64,000 nucleotides of DNA from Dyadobacter sp. CY261 (GCF_021440085.1 NZ_JAKCPW010000001.1:682001-746000), one strand, 5' to 3'; positions 43,788 to 52,487 are shown, counted from the stretch's first letter. The notes: a model not told the origin generated them from the letters alone. Program-made: numbers and translations.

Positions 43788-44936
43788 CTACCACTCCGCC
43801 GCACTGCCATCTTCGTGCGACCACAGCGGATTCTTCCAGTTATGGCCAATTTCGGCCATTTTGCGTACTACCGTTTCGTCGACTTCAATGCCGAGGCCGG
43901 GGCCCGACGGGATATTGACGAACCCATCGTTATAGTCGAAAACCGTTCTGTCGGTGAGGTAATCCATCAGATCGCTTCCCTGGTTATAGTGAATGCCCAG
44001 GCTTTGCTCTTGAATGAATGCATTGTGGCAGGTAGCGTCCACTTGCAGGCAAGCGGCCAGCGCGATGGGCCCGAGCGGACAATGCGGTGCGGCCGCCACG
44101 TCGAAGGCTTCGGCCATAGAAAGTATCTTTTTGCATTCGGTAATGCCGCCGGCGTGGGAGAGATCAGGCTGGATAATGTCGGCATAACCGTGCATGAGCA
44201 GGTCTTTGAAATGCCACCGGCTGAACATCCGTTCGCCTGTGGCAATAGGGATGGAAGTATGCTGGGCGATTTCGCGCAATGCCTCATTGTTTTCAGGCAA
44301 AACGGGTTCCTCAATGAACATCGGCCTGAATGGCTCCAATTCCTTGGCCAGTACTTTGGCCATCGGTTTATGCAACCTGCCGTGGAAATCCACACCGATT
44401 TCGATCTGGTAACCCAACGCTTCCCGGATCGATGCCACTCTTTTGATAGCCAGATCGATTTTTTCGAAAGAATCGATGTATTGCATTTCATTGGTGGCAT
44501 TCATTTTTATGGCCTTGAAACCACGGTCGAAGCATTCTTTTGCGGCACCCGCCACTTCGTCGGGCCGGTCACCTCCGATCCAGGAATAGACTTTGATTTT
44601 GTCACGGCACTTGCCGCCAAGCAGTTGGTAAATGGGTGCATTGAAGAATTTGCCTTTGATATCCCAAAGCGCCTGATCGATGCCTGCTATGGCGCTCATC
44701 AGGATCGGCCCGCCGCGGTAAAAACCGCCCCGGTACATTGTATTCCAATGGCCTTCGATATCCAGCGGGTCTTTGCCGATCAAAGCTTCCATCAATTCGT
44801 GAACAGCTGCCGCGACCGTCGCAGCTTTACCCTCGATCACCGGCTCGCCCCAGCCGACTATGCCTTCATCGGTTTCAATTTTCAAAAACAACCACCTTGG
44901 AGGGACCTGGAACAGCTCATAACTTCTGATTTTCAT
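43788..44936 (-). CDS. dgoD: D-galactonate dehydratase
   Basis: This enolase-superfamily enzyme converts D-galactonate to 2-dehydro-3-deoxy-galactonate (EC 4.2.1.6). It has 382 residues, the same length as E. coli DgoD. The Mg ligands are Asp183 (GVDFHG), Glu209 (FIEEP) and Glu235 (ATGERMF), and the catalytic bases are His185 and His285 (APHCPLGP), all at the positions known for Dgo[21 protein letters not shown] and the final [14 protein letters not shown] also match. It has no signal peptide, so it is cytoplasmic. No KDGal kinase, aldolase or transporter gene is next to it; the START-domain gene lies just upstream on the same strand. Confidence 0.95.
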   Translation of the reverse strand: MKIRSYELFQVPPRWLFLKIETDEGIVGWGEPVIEGKAATVAAAVHELMEALIGKDPLDIEGHWNTMYRGGFYRGGPILMSAIAGIDQALWDIKGKFFNAPIYQLLGGKCRDKIKVYSWIGGDRPDEVAGAAKECFDRGFKAIKMNATNEMQYIDSFEKIDLAIKRVASIREALGYQIEIGVDFHGRLHKPMAKVLAKELEPFRPMFIEEPVLPENNEALREIAQHTSIPIATGERMFSRWHFKDLLMHGYADIIQPDLSHAGGITECKKILSMAEAFDVAAAPHCPLGPIALAACLQVDATCHNAFIQEQSLGIHYNQGSDLMDYLTDRTVFDYNDGFVNIPSGPGLGIEVDETVVRKMAEIGHNWKNPLWSHEDGSAAEW

Positions 44937-44965
44937 TCTTTTTTCTTTTACATGCTATAACCTTT

Positions 44966-45604
44966 CTAATTAGCTATAAATGTAAGGGAGGCATTCCTAT
45001 ATTTCGGCAATCCGAGCTGCTGTTTCATACTTTTAAATGTCTGCATAGGCCCTTCCGCCGCAAATGCGTTTACTGCCCAGGCCGGCACATAGCCGCCGGG
45101 ATCGGTATGGAGCGTGTATTCAATGCGGGTTTTGGCACCCACCGGCGTCAGTACCCAACGCCCTTTGGAGTCACTCACACGGACGACATTCTTTTTTACG
45201 GGCACCATGCCGGAAACCACCGGCCCGTCGATCGTGACGACGCCACTTGCAGGGTCGTGCTTTGCCATCAGGTGCGCCACAAAATCACGGTTGTCCAGCG
45301 GCCATGGCAGACTGATTTCGGAATGATAATACAAGTCAGTAGGAGAGACCTTCTTGACAAGTGTGCAGGACTTGGTCTTATACACCCACTGCGTGCCCGC
45401 CTCCACATCAAGAATTAAAGACACCATTTGGTTAACCGAAGCGTCCACCACGCAATCCACTTTAATCGCTTTAATCTTCGATTCGGGAACGGCTGAGGAA
45501 TAAATGCGGATCTGCTCTTCTTCGGCAATCAGCTTCCATTTGTTTTGGGCGATCGCCGGCGGGCATAATGAAAGAGTAACGAGTAACAGGATGAATTTTC
45601 GCAT
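44966..45604 (-). CDS. Exported START/SRPBCC-domain protein
   Basis: This 212-residue protein has a signal peptide (FILLLVTLSLCPPAIAQ) and a START-like lipid-binding domain: WKLIAEEEQIRIYSSAVPES, DVEAGTQWVYKTKSCTLVKK, DLYYHSEISLPWPLDNRDFV and RWVLTPVGAKTRIEYTLHTD. Exported bacterial START proteins probably carry lipids or other hydrophobic ligands in the periplasm. It is 29 bases upstream of dgoD on the same strand, but no functional link is evident. Confidence 0.85.
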   Translation of the reverse strand: MRKFILLLVTLSLCPPAIAQNKWKLIAEEEQIRIYSSAVPESKIKAIKVDCVVDASVNQMVSLILDVEAGTQWVYKTKSCTLVKKVSPTDLYYHSEISLPWPLDNRDFVAHLMAKHDPASGVVTIDGPVVSGMVPVKKNVVRVSDSKGRWVLTPVGAKTRIEYTLHTDPGGYVPAWAVNAFAAEGPMQTFKSMKQQLGLPKYRNASLTFIAN

Positions 45605-45724
45605 TTGTCGGATGAAGTATGGTTCGGTTATACACTACATTTTTTAGTATGACAACCCAGCCATTACAACCCCTACCAACCGCATTAAATTCCTCCTGAT
45701 CCACCAAATAAAGCTGTGCTAGCA

Positions 45725-46171
45725 TTATTCCGCAACAGGCACCAGCTTTTCATAGCCATACTTTTCAAACTCAGCACCTTTTCCACTGCCCAATTTTTTT
45801 AATTCGTTCCTTATTTCGAGCCGGAACCAATGCTCAGGGCTGGTTTTCGAAAAAGAAGCTAGTTTAAAAGCAATGTCCGCATTCAGCTTCCGCTCGCCGG
45901 TGAGGTATTTGTGCAGGTTGCTGTCTTTCATTTCGAATAGCTCTGCGAGTTGTTTTTGGGTCACGCCGAGGACTTTAAGGTAGCGTTTGACAAAGTCATG
46001 AAGACTTGTGTAATCATAGGGCTTATCCTCGATTACCTCGGGGGTGTTCTCACAAACCAGCACGAAGGCCTGGGAATCCTTCTTTTGGGCCTGTTTGTGA
46101 AAATTGAACCGCCAGCCTTCATTCAATGAAGGTAAAACCAGCCGACCAGGCTTGATAATTTGCGCGGCCAT
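45725..46171 (-). CDS. HigA-like XRE-family regulator without a toxin partner
   Basis: This 148-residue protein has a helix-turn-helix (LGVTQKQLAELFEMKDSNLH, then KYLTGERKLNADIAFKLASF) and the C-terminal PEHWFRLEIRNELKK typical of HigA-type antitoxin regulators. The N-terminal 50 residues are an extra, non-HTH part. No HigB/RelE-like toxin gene lies on either side, so this may be an orphan regulator. It lies 41 bases downstream of the Gfo/Idh oxidoreductase gene on the same strand. Confidence 0.78.
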   Translation of the reverse strand: MAAQIIKPGRLVLPSLNEGWRFNFHKQAQKKDSQAFVLVCENTPEVIEDKPYDYTSLHDFVKRYLKVLGVTQKQLAELFEMKDSNLHKYLTGERKLNADIAFKLASFSKTSPEHWFRLEIRNELKKLGSGKGAEFEKYGYEKLVPVAE

Positions 46172-46212
46172 CTCCCGGCCGTCTGAAACACAGACTACAT
46201 GTAAAAATTACA

Positions 46213-47496
46213 TTAAACCAAATTCCATTCCTTTCTAGGTTTGCGCGATAGAAACTTGTTCGCCTCCCTATCACCGACAAACTTTTCCTTCTTTGCATTC
46301 CAGGTCAGTTCGCGTTTCAAACGATACGAAATCAACCCTAAATGCATAGGGATCGTCATTTCCCGTGCGTAGGCCAGGTTTGACTCGGGTTGTTTTCTTG
46401 ACTTCACACAGTCGATGAAGTTCTGCTGGTGGCCAGGTGAGCGGGGATTGGTCACAGGCACGGAAGCAATATCGGTCATTTTTTCACCATTGATCGTCAG
46501 TTCGCGGGTGTTGTAATCGCAGATAAGCGTTCCCTTATCACCTTCGAAAAACGCGCCTATGCCGCGCTCTGCCGCACCTGGTACGTCTGGTGGGGTCGAT
46601 GACCAGAGTACTTTCAGTCCATCGAATTCATAATCCACATCCAGCGTCTTCGGCGCGTCGGCAATGCCCTCGTATGCGGTTCCCCGTGCACTTACTTTTG
46701 TGAGGCCCTTCGGACTGATCGCCGAATACATTACATCGGCAATATGGCACCAGAAGTCAGCAAATTCGCCGCCCGAGTAATCGAGAAAATAGCGGTAGGT
46801 AAAATGGCATTTCTCAGGAATGTATTCGGTAAATGGTGCCGGACCGAGCCACATGTCCCAATTAAGCGTTTTGGGAACGGCTTGCACCGTCGGAGAACCG
46901 AGCTCTTTGGTCGATGGCTTTTTCCAGAGCCGCACCGTATGCACCTTCCCGATCGAGCCCGACCGGATCAGCTCGACAACGCGGTGAAAATTATCGCCCG
47001 CATGGATCTGGTTACCCATTTGAAACACCCGGTTGTGCTTTTCAAGCTGTTTGAGCATCATTTTGCCTTCTTTCAAACAATACGAAAGCGGTTTTTCACC
47101 ATACACATCCTTTCCAGCCTGAAACGCCAGCGTTGCGATCTGCGCGTGCCAGTGATCCGGCGTCGCCACCGTGATCGCATCAATATCTTTTCGTTCCAGA
47201 ACACGGCGGAAATCCCCGTACGTATCCACTTTAATGCCGGGCTTCATTTCTTCCAGCCGCTGTTTAGTTTCTCCCAAATGCAGCTCATCCACATCACAAA
47301 GTGCGACAATCTCGGCATCAGGCAAATTCGCAAACCATTTCATATGGTTATTTCCCATTCCACCCAAACCGATATGCGCTATACGCGCCCGATCGCTCGG
47401 GGCCGCGCGGGTGATCAAATTAGGTAAAACGGTCAGTCCAAGGGTAGTAAGCCCGGCAGTTTTCAGGAATTCGCGGCGGTTGGGGGATTGGCTCAT
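46213..47496 (-). CDS. Tat-exported Gfo/Idh/MocA-family oxidoreductase
   Basis: This is a 427-residue NAD(P)-dependent sugar oxidoreductase. A twin-arginine signal (NRREFLKTAGLTTLGLTVL) precedes the Rossmann fold RIAHIGLGGMGNNHMKW and the conserved EKP motif (DVYGEKPLSY). The C-terminal domain has YRYFLDYSGGEFADFWCHIADV. Tat export implies folding with the cofactor before transport, and these exported members are common in Bacteroidota and Planctomycetota. The substrate is unknown, probably a sugar or inositol-like compound. The NUDIX regulator gene lies upstream on the same strand. Confidence 0.92.
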   Translation of the reverse strand: MSQSPNRREFLKTAGLTTLGLTVLPNLITRAAPSDRARIAHIGLGGMGNNHMKWFANLPDAEIVALCDVDELHLGETKQRLEEMKPGIKVDTYGDFRRVLERKDIDAITVATPDHWHAQIATLAFQAGKDVYGEKPLSYCLKEGKMMLKQLEKHNRVFQMGNQIHAGDNFHRVVELIRSGSIGKVHTVRLWKKPSTKELGSPTVQAVPKTLNWDMWLGPAPFTEYIPEKCHFTYRYFLDYSGGEFADFWCHIADVMYSAISPKGLTKVSARGTAYEGIADAPKTLDVDYEFDGLKVLWSSTPPDVPGAAERGIGAFFEGDKGTLICDYNTRELTINGEKMTDIASVPVTNPRSPGHQQNFIDCVKSRKQPESNLAYAREMTIPMHLGLISYRLKRELTWNAKKEKFVGDREANKFLSRKPRKEWNLV

Positions 47497-47572
47497 TGAA
47501 TGGTTCAGGAGTTAGGATTGGATTGCTGGTTTTAAAAGGTGTTGGGGGGTGAATGTTACTGCGTTTGACAAT

Positions 47573-47613
47573 GGGAGGAAGGAGAAGGGAGGACAAACTT
47601 CCTCCTTCCTCCC
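47573..47613. repeat. Second polypurine inverted repeat
   Basis: A perfect 12-bp inverted repeat (GGGAGGAAGGAG at 47573-47584, complement at 47602-47613) with a 17-base spacer containing AAGGGAGGACAAA lies 10 bases after the stop of the NUDIX gene on its downstream side. The AAGGGAGGACAA sequence also occurs, reversed, in the element at 43717-43774. Confidence 0.6.
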
Positions 47614-47622
47614 CAAAACCTC

Positions 47623-48387
47623 TCACATCGCAAACGAAACCCCCTCCGCCACAGCCCGCTCATATTTCTCCTTCACAAAGCGGTATAAATAGGGCGACTT
47701 GTTGGCAGCGCCTACACGTTTTTCGTCCAGGCGTTCCAGAATATCATAACTCATAAGCAGTTTCTGAAAATTACGCCTATCGAACTGGCGGCCCAGGATT
47801 GTCTCGTATAGGCGTTGGAGTTCAGGCATGGTGAATTTTTCGGGAAGAAGGTTGTAGCCGACGGGCTGGTTGCGGATGCGCTGGCGGAGGGCTTTTAATG
47901 CGCGATCGACCATTTCGTTGTGGTCGAAAAGGAGATTAGGAATCTCAGAGAGCGACCACCAGCGGCATTCGTCGGTAAACCAATCAGGTGTGGGTTGCAC
48001 CTGGTCGAATTCCACCAGGGCGAAATAGCCGATGGATACAACGCGGCGGAAAATGATGCCGTCAAAAAAGCCCTTTCCAAAGGTTGCTTCCAGCTTTTCG
48101 AGGAGTTCTTTTTCGGAATGATACACATAGCGGTTTACATTGCCGAAGGTATAGAATTGCTGTAAAAAAATGTCGTTCAAGCCCGTACGCTGGGTGAGAA
48201 TGCGGTTGGCAGCGTCATCGGCCGACTCATCCAGCAGGATATGACCACCCGGCAAGCTCCATTCATCCGTTCCCTTCCAGCGTAGCAGCAGTACTTTCAG
48301 TTCGCCTTCATGAAAACCAAACACGGTGCAGTCGAGGGAAACCTCTTTCAATGCCTTGTCAAAAAATTCTTTCAAATTATGCTCCAT
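47623..48387 (-). CDS. NUDIX-wHTH transcriptional regulator with degenerate Nudix box
   Basis: This is a 254-residue protein from ATG 48387. The N-terminal NUDIX-fold domain reads VFGFHEGELKVLLLRWKGTD, EWSLPGGHILLDESADDAAN, RILTQRTGL. Where active hydrolases have RExxEExG, this has RILTQRTG, so the catalytic Glu residues are missing and hydrolysis is unlikely. The C-terminal 90 residues (YNLLPEKFTMPELQRLYETI, FDRRNFQKLL) form the winged helix of NrtR/AraR-like regulators, which in Bacteroidota sense sugars or sugar-derived metabolites. Likely targets are the divergent isomerase gene and its own gene, via the palindrome at 48437-48452. Confidence 0.88.
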   Translation of the reverse strand: MEHNLKEFFDKALKEVSLDCTVFGFHEGELKVLLLRWKGTDEWSLPGGHILLDESADDAANRILTQRTGLNDIFLQQFYTFGNVNRYVYHSEKELLEKLEATFGKGFFDGIIFRRVVSIGYFALVEFDQVQPTPDWFTDECRWWSLSEIPNLLFDHNEMVDRALKALRQRIRNQPVGYNLLPEKFTMPELQRLYETILGRQFDRRNFQKLLMSYDILERLDEKRVGAANKSPYLYRFVKEKYERAVAEGVSFAM

Positions 48388-48436
48388 GGGTAATTTGCAG
48401 AAATCAAGATTAAATTTCAATGCGTAAATTTTACAC

Positions 48437-48452
48437 AAAGAAAATTTTCTTT
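48437..48452. promoter_or_regulatory. Perfect 16-bp palindrome, candidate operator
   Basis: AAAGAAAATTTTCTTT is a perfect palindrome, set within an outer CACAA...TTGTG pair and next to GTAAATTTTAC. It lies 50 bases upstream of the NUDIX regulator start and 170 bases upstream of the divergent isomerase gene. An operator for the regulator is plausible, but AT-rich palindromes also occur by chance. Confidence 0.35.
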
Positions 48453-48621
48453 ATCATTGTGCTGTTAATTTCGATTGGTAAAATTCAATTTTTTGGTCAG
48501 AATATTATGAAAGTGTCTCCCTCAGCAACATTGTCAGTCTAACCTGTAACAAGCCTAATTAACCAACGTCCGGGTAAAACATTTTTGTTTCAAATGATTT
48601 TAAATTCTAACAAATCTACGC

Positions 48622-49641
48622 ATGAACACTTCACGTCGTCAATTTCTGGGTCAGCTTGGGCTTGCCACCGCCGGTTTGGGGCTTTCCTCGATGGATTCGC
48701 TTGCCGCACCCGCGGCCAAATTCAATTTCGATATTTCACTGGCCGAGTTTTCCTTCGCGTCCGAGCTTTTCAGCGGTAAAATGACCAACATGGATTTCCC
48801 CGCCCGCGCCAAGAATGACTATGATATTACGATACTTGAATACGTTTCAGGTTTTTTTAACAACAAACATAAAGACCGGGCATACCTCAAAGAACTTAAA
48901 CAGCGCTGCGACGACCTGGGATTGAAAAACCACCTTATTATGGTCGACGGGGAAAACCTGACGGCTCTGGACAATGTGGCGCGGTTGAAGGCTGTCGAGG
49001 CACATTATCCCTGGGTGGATGCAGCCAAATATCTTGGTTGTTCCGCGATTCGCGTGAACCTCGGCGATGCGATGGCGATGCTTTCGGGTAAAAAAGAGGA
49101 GGGAACACCGACTGAACTGGCGACAGCGGCGGTAGATGGCTATGGCAAACTGCTCGAATATGCAGGAAAAGCAGGGCTGAATGTAATTGTCGAAAATCAC
49201 TTCGGCGTCTCCACCGACCCCGATTGGCTGGTGGGTGTGATGAAACAATTGAAAGCATCGAACAAAGGCCTGTTGCCGGATTTTGGCAATTTCTGCGCTG
49301 AAAGAAGCAAGCCGGAGACCCAGGACATCAAAGGTATCATGGCAACGAAGTGTGTGAAGGAGCACGACAAATACGATGGCGTGAGGAAAATGATGCCTTA
49401 CGCGAAGGGTATCAGCGCCAAAACCCACCAGTTCAATGCGAACGGAAACGATCCGGAAACTGATTTTATTAAGATGTTCAAGATCATTAAGGAATCGGGC
49501 TGGAACAATGGTATTGTGGGCATTGAATACGAGGGCGGTTTAATGCGTGACATGGGTGGCGACACTACGAAGCCTACCAACGACGAGGGGATACGGCAAA
49601 CCAAGGCTTTGTTGAAGAAGGTCTTAGAAGAGCTGGGGTGA
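48622..49641 (+). CDS. Tat-exported sugar phosphate isomerase/epimerase-like TIM barrel protein
   Basis: This is a 339-residue protein with a twin-arginine signal (SRRQFLGQLGLATAGLGL) and an AP-endonuclease-2/xylose-isomerase-like TIM barrel: FNFDISLAEFSFASELFSG, YLGCSAIRVNLGD, LNVIVENHFGVSTDPDWLV, LLPDFGNF and GIVGIEYEGG. The Glu, Asp, His and Glu residues in these strands are the usual metal ligands of the family. The substrate is unknown, probably a sugar or cyclitol. It is divergent from the NUDIX-type regulator, its likely controller. Confidence 0.88.
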   Translation: MNTSRRQFLGQLGLATAGLGLSSMDSLAAPAAKFNFDISLAEFSFASELFSGKMTNMDFPARAKNDYDITILEYVSGFFNNKHKDRAYLKELKQRCDDLGLKNHLIMVDGENLTALDNVARLKAVEAHYPWVDAAKYLGCSAIRVNLGDAMAMLSGKKEEGTPTELATAAVDGYGKLLEYAGKAGLNVIVENHFGVSTDPDWLVGVMKQLKASNKGLLPDFGNFCAERSKPETQDIKGIMATKCVKEHDKYDGVRKMMPYAKGISAKTHQFNANGNDPETDFIKMFKIIKESGWNNGIVGIEYEGGLMRDMGGDTTKPTNDEGIRQTKALLKKVLEELG

Positions 49642-49809
49642 GTTGGTTAAGTCAGGGGTTGCTAAGAGTGGTCAGAGTTGTGAAGACTTGCTCGGCGGAA
49701 AGCCACGGCTCCCATGCCAGCGCAGCCGGATAAGTAATAATACTTCATGTTTTAATACAACGAATGTTTGAATTATGGTGTCATTGGGTTACAAATAAAC
49801 CTAGCTTCT

Positions 49810-50499
49810 ATGAGACATTCCTACATGCTGTTGCTTGCACTCTGGTTACTGCCCTGGGAGGTTTATAGCCAGTCACCGGTTGAGGGCCGTCACTGGCGAT
49901 TTGGCGTAATGGCCGGCCGCCAGTTCAAAGGAAAAATCTACGAGACGACCAAAATGGGGTCCGCAAGAGGCATAATAGGCGGACTGGACGTCAGCTATGC
50001 ATTTGAAAAAGCAAGATCCGGGCCATCGATCCATTTTCAACCCAATTTTAGCACTTTTGAAAAAACCGAGACCGATGGTGCAGCTCAGAGTATGTACTAC
50101 ACCGAGTCAAAATGGAAATGGGAAGCCGTTACCGTGCCATTGCTGGTGCGCTACACCGTTCTGGGCGGAAGAGTCAGGCCTTTTGTGGAAGCGGGAGTTA
50201 GTTGGCGGTTTCGGACAGGCTTTTCTGTCAACGTGCGCAGGGAAACGTGTGGGTTTGCGGGATGTTACGCCACTGATACGCTTATCAATATTCAGGATAT
50301 TGCCAAGCAGGATGGTTTCGGGATACAAGCGGGCGGCGGGTTGGAAGTAGACGTCTGGAACGTGACCATTCCAATCACGATACGTATCGCAGAGAGTGTC
50401 CGCCGGTATAGCGGCACCTATGATCCGGCGGTGAATGCTGCATCGTACTCGAATCTGAAAACCAAAGTGGTCCAGATTTCAGCCGGAGTGGTTTTCTGA
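49810..50499 (+). CDS. Outer-membrane beta-barrel protein, paralogue A
   Basis: This is a 229-residue protein from ATG 49810, chosen because it gives the signal MLLLALWLLPWEVYSQ. The mature part is a small PorT/OmpW-like barrel with alternating strands, including VPLLVRYTVLGGRVRPFVEA and a final VVQISAGVVF. The strand LLVRYT.LGG..RPF is shared with the next gene, so the two are tandem duplicates. A two-Cys loop (RETCGFAGCYATDT) may form a surface disulfide. Confidence 0.75.
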   Translation: MRHSYMLLLALWLLPWEVYSQSPVEGRHWRFGVMAGRQFKGKIYETTKMGSARGIIGGLDVSYAFEKARSGPSIHFQPNFSTFEKTETDGAAQSMYYTESKWKWEAVTVPLLVRYTVLGGRVRPFVEAGVSWRFRTGFSVNVRRETCGFAGCYATDTLINIQDIAKQDGFGIQAGGGLEVDVWNVTIPITIRIAESVRRYSGTYDPAVNAASYSNLKTKVVQISAGVVF

Positions 50500-50607
50500 G
50501 TCAGCAGAAGATTAATTTTTCTTTAAAAAATCATAAAATGTAGACCTTTAATGTTGCTAAATGGGTACATTTATGTATCAATTGGTTACAAAAAGACCTG
50601 TATAGCT

Positions 50608-51294
50608 ATGAAGAAATATTTCTTTATTATTGTCTTGACTGCCTTTACTCAGGCCTTTTTATTCGGACAGTCGGAAAGTGACACCCGGCGGTGGCATTTC
50701 GGTGCGATGGTAGGGCCGCAGTTTATGACCTTCTCACCCAAACAAGAGAATTTCAAGGGCATTACCGGCATAATGGCTGGCCTGGACGTAGGTTACCGGC
50801 TTCAGAATTCTCCCAAAGGCTGGTCTGCGCATTTGCAGCCCTATTTTGTCGGGTTCAGGAATACCCAGGAGCAGGGGGAACAAAATACCAACTATTATAT
50901 AAAACTCGAGTCGAAGACAAGGTCGATTTCCTTGCCTTTGCTAGTCCGTTATACCATCTTAGGAGGTAAAATACGACCTTTCGCAGAGCTTGGTACCAGT
51001 TGGTCGATAAACAGTTCTTCGACTTTTAAATCTTCCGGGCGGATCTGTATTGACGGCAGCGGATGTTCGCCGGTAACCGGCGAGGAAAAAATTAACTTCA
51101 CAGATGACGACCGGCTAGGCGCACTGGTAGGTGCAGGCGTCCAGGTGGACATAGGCAAAATCACCATTCCCATCGGCGTCCGAGTGGTCCAAAACATTAA
51201 AAAACGGGAAACTTACACAGATCCCTCCACCGGTGAGAATCGCACGATTTCCAGAGCGAGAGGAATTCAGCTGACAGCAGGTATTAGTTTTTGA
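50608..51294 (+). CDS. Outer-membrane beta-barrel protein, paralogue B
   Basis: This is a 228-residue protein from ATG 50608 with the signal FFIIVLTAFTQAFLFGQ. It follows the same plan as the gene before it: RRWHFGAMVGPQF, GLDVGYRLQNSPKGWSAHLQ, LPLLVRYTILGGKIRPFAEL, a two-Cys loop (GRICIDGSGCSPVTG), and a final strand IQLTAGISF. The length and strand order match the paralogue while the identity looks moderate, which suggests an old duplication. The function is unknown. Confidence 0.75.
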   Translation: MKKYFFIIVLTAFTQAFLFGQSESDTRRWHFGAMVGPQFMTFSPKQENFKGITGIMAGLDVGYRLQNSPKGWSAHLQPYFVGFRNTQEQGEQNTNYYIKLESKTRSISLPLLVRYTILGGKIRPFAELGTSWSINSSSTFKSSGRICIDGSGCSPVTGEEKINFTDDDRLGALVGAGVQVDIGKITIPIGVRVVQNIKKRETYTDPSTGENRTISRARGIQLTAGISF

Positions 51295-51739
51295 CGGCTG
51301 ACCGCCGTTGGCTGAATATGGATGATGGTTGCATATAGACCATGGACCATAGACGATGGACCATGGCTGAGTTTGTTTTGAACTATCATTACTAAAGTGG
51401 CACTACGCCGTCCATGGTCCATGGTCCATGGTCCATTGTCCATGGTCTATGGTCTATGGTCAATGGTCTACGGTCTATCCTCCGTCCCCCGGTCGGCGAT
51501 CCCCTTCGCACTCTCCTAAAAATTTTCTGCACTTTTTTGGGTATTAACGCTGCAAAGTCAGACCCCATAAGATATTGGTAATCACACCAATGAAATCTCG
51601 TCGACCCGACGCAAACAATCCTGAATAATGCAATTTTTTAAAAATATAGATCAATTAACCGCGTGTCCTTCCCCATTTCCCTGTCTTAGTATTAAATGCC
51701 TGTTTTAGAAATATACCCATTTATATTTAAAGTTTACTA
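51295..51739. other. Intergenic region with repeat element and promoter side of the FecI gene
   Basis: This is a 445-base stretch. The first 190 bases are the foldback 7-bp repeat element. The last 130 bases are AT-rich and end directly at the sigma gene, so the promoter of the FecI/FecR locus should be there. No gene or RNA was recognised. Confidence 0.65.
51303..51486. repeat. Foldback element of 7-bp repeats, copy 2
   Basis: The right arm (51410-51479) is ten head-to-tail 7-base units, starting GTCCATG x3, then GTCCATT, GTCCATG, GTCTATG x2, GTCAATG, GTCTACG, GTCTATC. The left arm (51335-51366) is the same unit on the opposite strand: ATAGACC, ATGGACC, ATAGACG, ATGGACC. A 43-base unique spacer lies between them. 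Outside the arms lie GC-richer units such as TGACCGC on the left, as in the copy at 10643-10832. Confidence 0.8.
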
Positions 51740-52435
51740 ATGCTTTCAGAGCCGGGTTCGGAGTACAACGAGAAGGAGTCTTCCTGGGAAATAGGCAGGG
51801 GGGAGCCACGAGAGGGTCAGTTCGTGAGCGAGGTCGACCGGGTCCATCCAGACCGGGTCTATCCAGACCGGGAGCTCTTTATTCGTAAAACATTCGAGCA
51901 GAGCCCCGAAGAGGGTTGTGCATTGCTCTTTCGGCTGTATTATAGCCCGCTGTGTTCGTATGCCGTGCGTTTTTTGTATTCCAAAGACGCCGCCGCGGAT
52001 CTGGTTTCAGAGATGTTTTATGCATTCTGGAAGAACCGGTCGTATGAATCCGTAAAGTCTTCTTACCGAGCTTATCTTTTCAAATCGGTGCAGAACCGGG
52101 CGTATAATTTTCTCGCCAGCGAGCTCAAAAACACCGATTCCTTCGAGTTGATGCCGCACTACGATGTGGCGTCGACCGAGCGTCCCGAGGCATTGATGTA
52201 TTTCGAAGAACTCGCCAGCCGCATTGACCGGCTCGTAGAGCAATTGCCGCCGCAATGCCAGAAAGTATTTATGCTAAACCGTTTCGAAAACAAAAAAATC
52301 CAGGAGATCGCCACGGAAATGAACCTGTCGACCCGGACGGTCGAGGGGCATATTAGTAAGGCATTAAGTGCATTACGGCAAGGATTGAAAGATCATTGGT
52401 CGTGGCTGCTGGCCCTTGCTTCGGTTTTTAGCTAA
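51740..52435 (+). CDS. FecI-type ECF sigma factor
   Basis: This is a 231-residue sigma-70 factor controlling the FecR/SusC/SusD genes behind it. Region 2 reads LLFRLYYSPLCSYAVRFLYS with DAAADLVSEMFYAFWKNR, and region 4 reads LPPQCQKVFMLNRFENKKIQ with MNLSTRTVEGHISKALSAL. The first 45 residues are an unusual extension containing VHPDRVYPDRE, encoded by a 15-base direct repeat (51848-51877). A GTG just before SEVDRV is an alternative start that would shorten the extension. FecR follows after 52 bases. Confidence 0.92.
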   Translation: MLSEPGSEYNEKESSWEIGRGEPREGQFVSEVDRVHPDRVYPDRELFIRKTFEQSPEEGCALLFRLYYSPLCSYAVRFLYSKDAAADLVSEMFYAFWKNRSYESVKSSYRAYLFKSVQNRAYNFLASELKNTDSFELMPHYDVASTERPEALMYFEELASRIDRLVEQLPPQCQKVFMLNRFENKKIQEIATEMNLSTRTVEGHISKALSALRQGLKDHWSWLLALASVFS

Positions 52436-52487
52436 GCATTCACTTCTAAAACATTCTTAACACTTTTCGATATTTAAAAACACTGAT

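Noticed and set aside
43695..44960. Plus-strand open frame of 421 codons covering dgoD
   Set aside because: It mirrors the galactonate dehydratase, whose catalytic residues match DgoD at exact positions; the antisense product has no family features.
45725..46171. HigBA toxin-antitoxin module
   Set aside because: The HigA-like gene is clear, but neither neighbour is a RelE/HigB-type toxin and no small frame next to it looks like one.
46744..47427. Plus-strand open frame of 227 codons over the Gfo/Idh/MocA gene
   Set aside because: It is a shadow of a real oxidoreductase on the other strand, with Arg/His-rich composition.
51303..51486. CRISPR-like array
   Set aside because: The units are only 7 bases, head to tail without spacers, and no cas gene is present.
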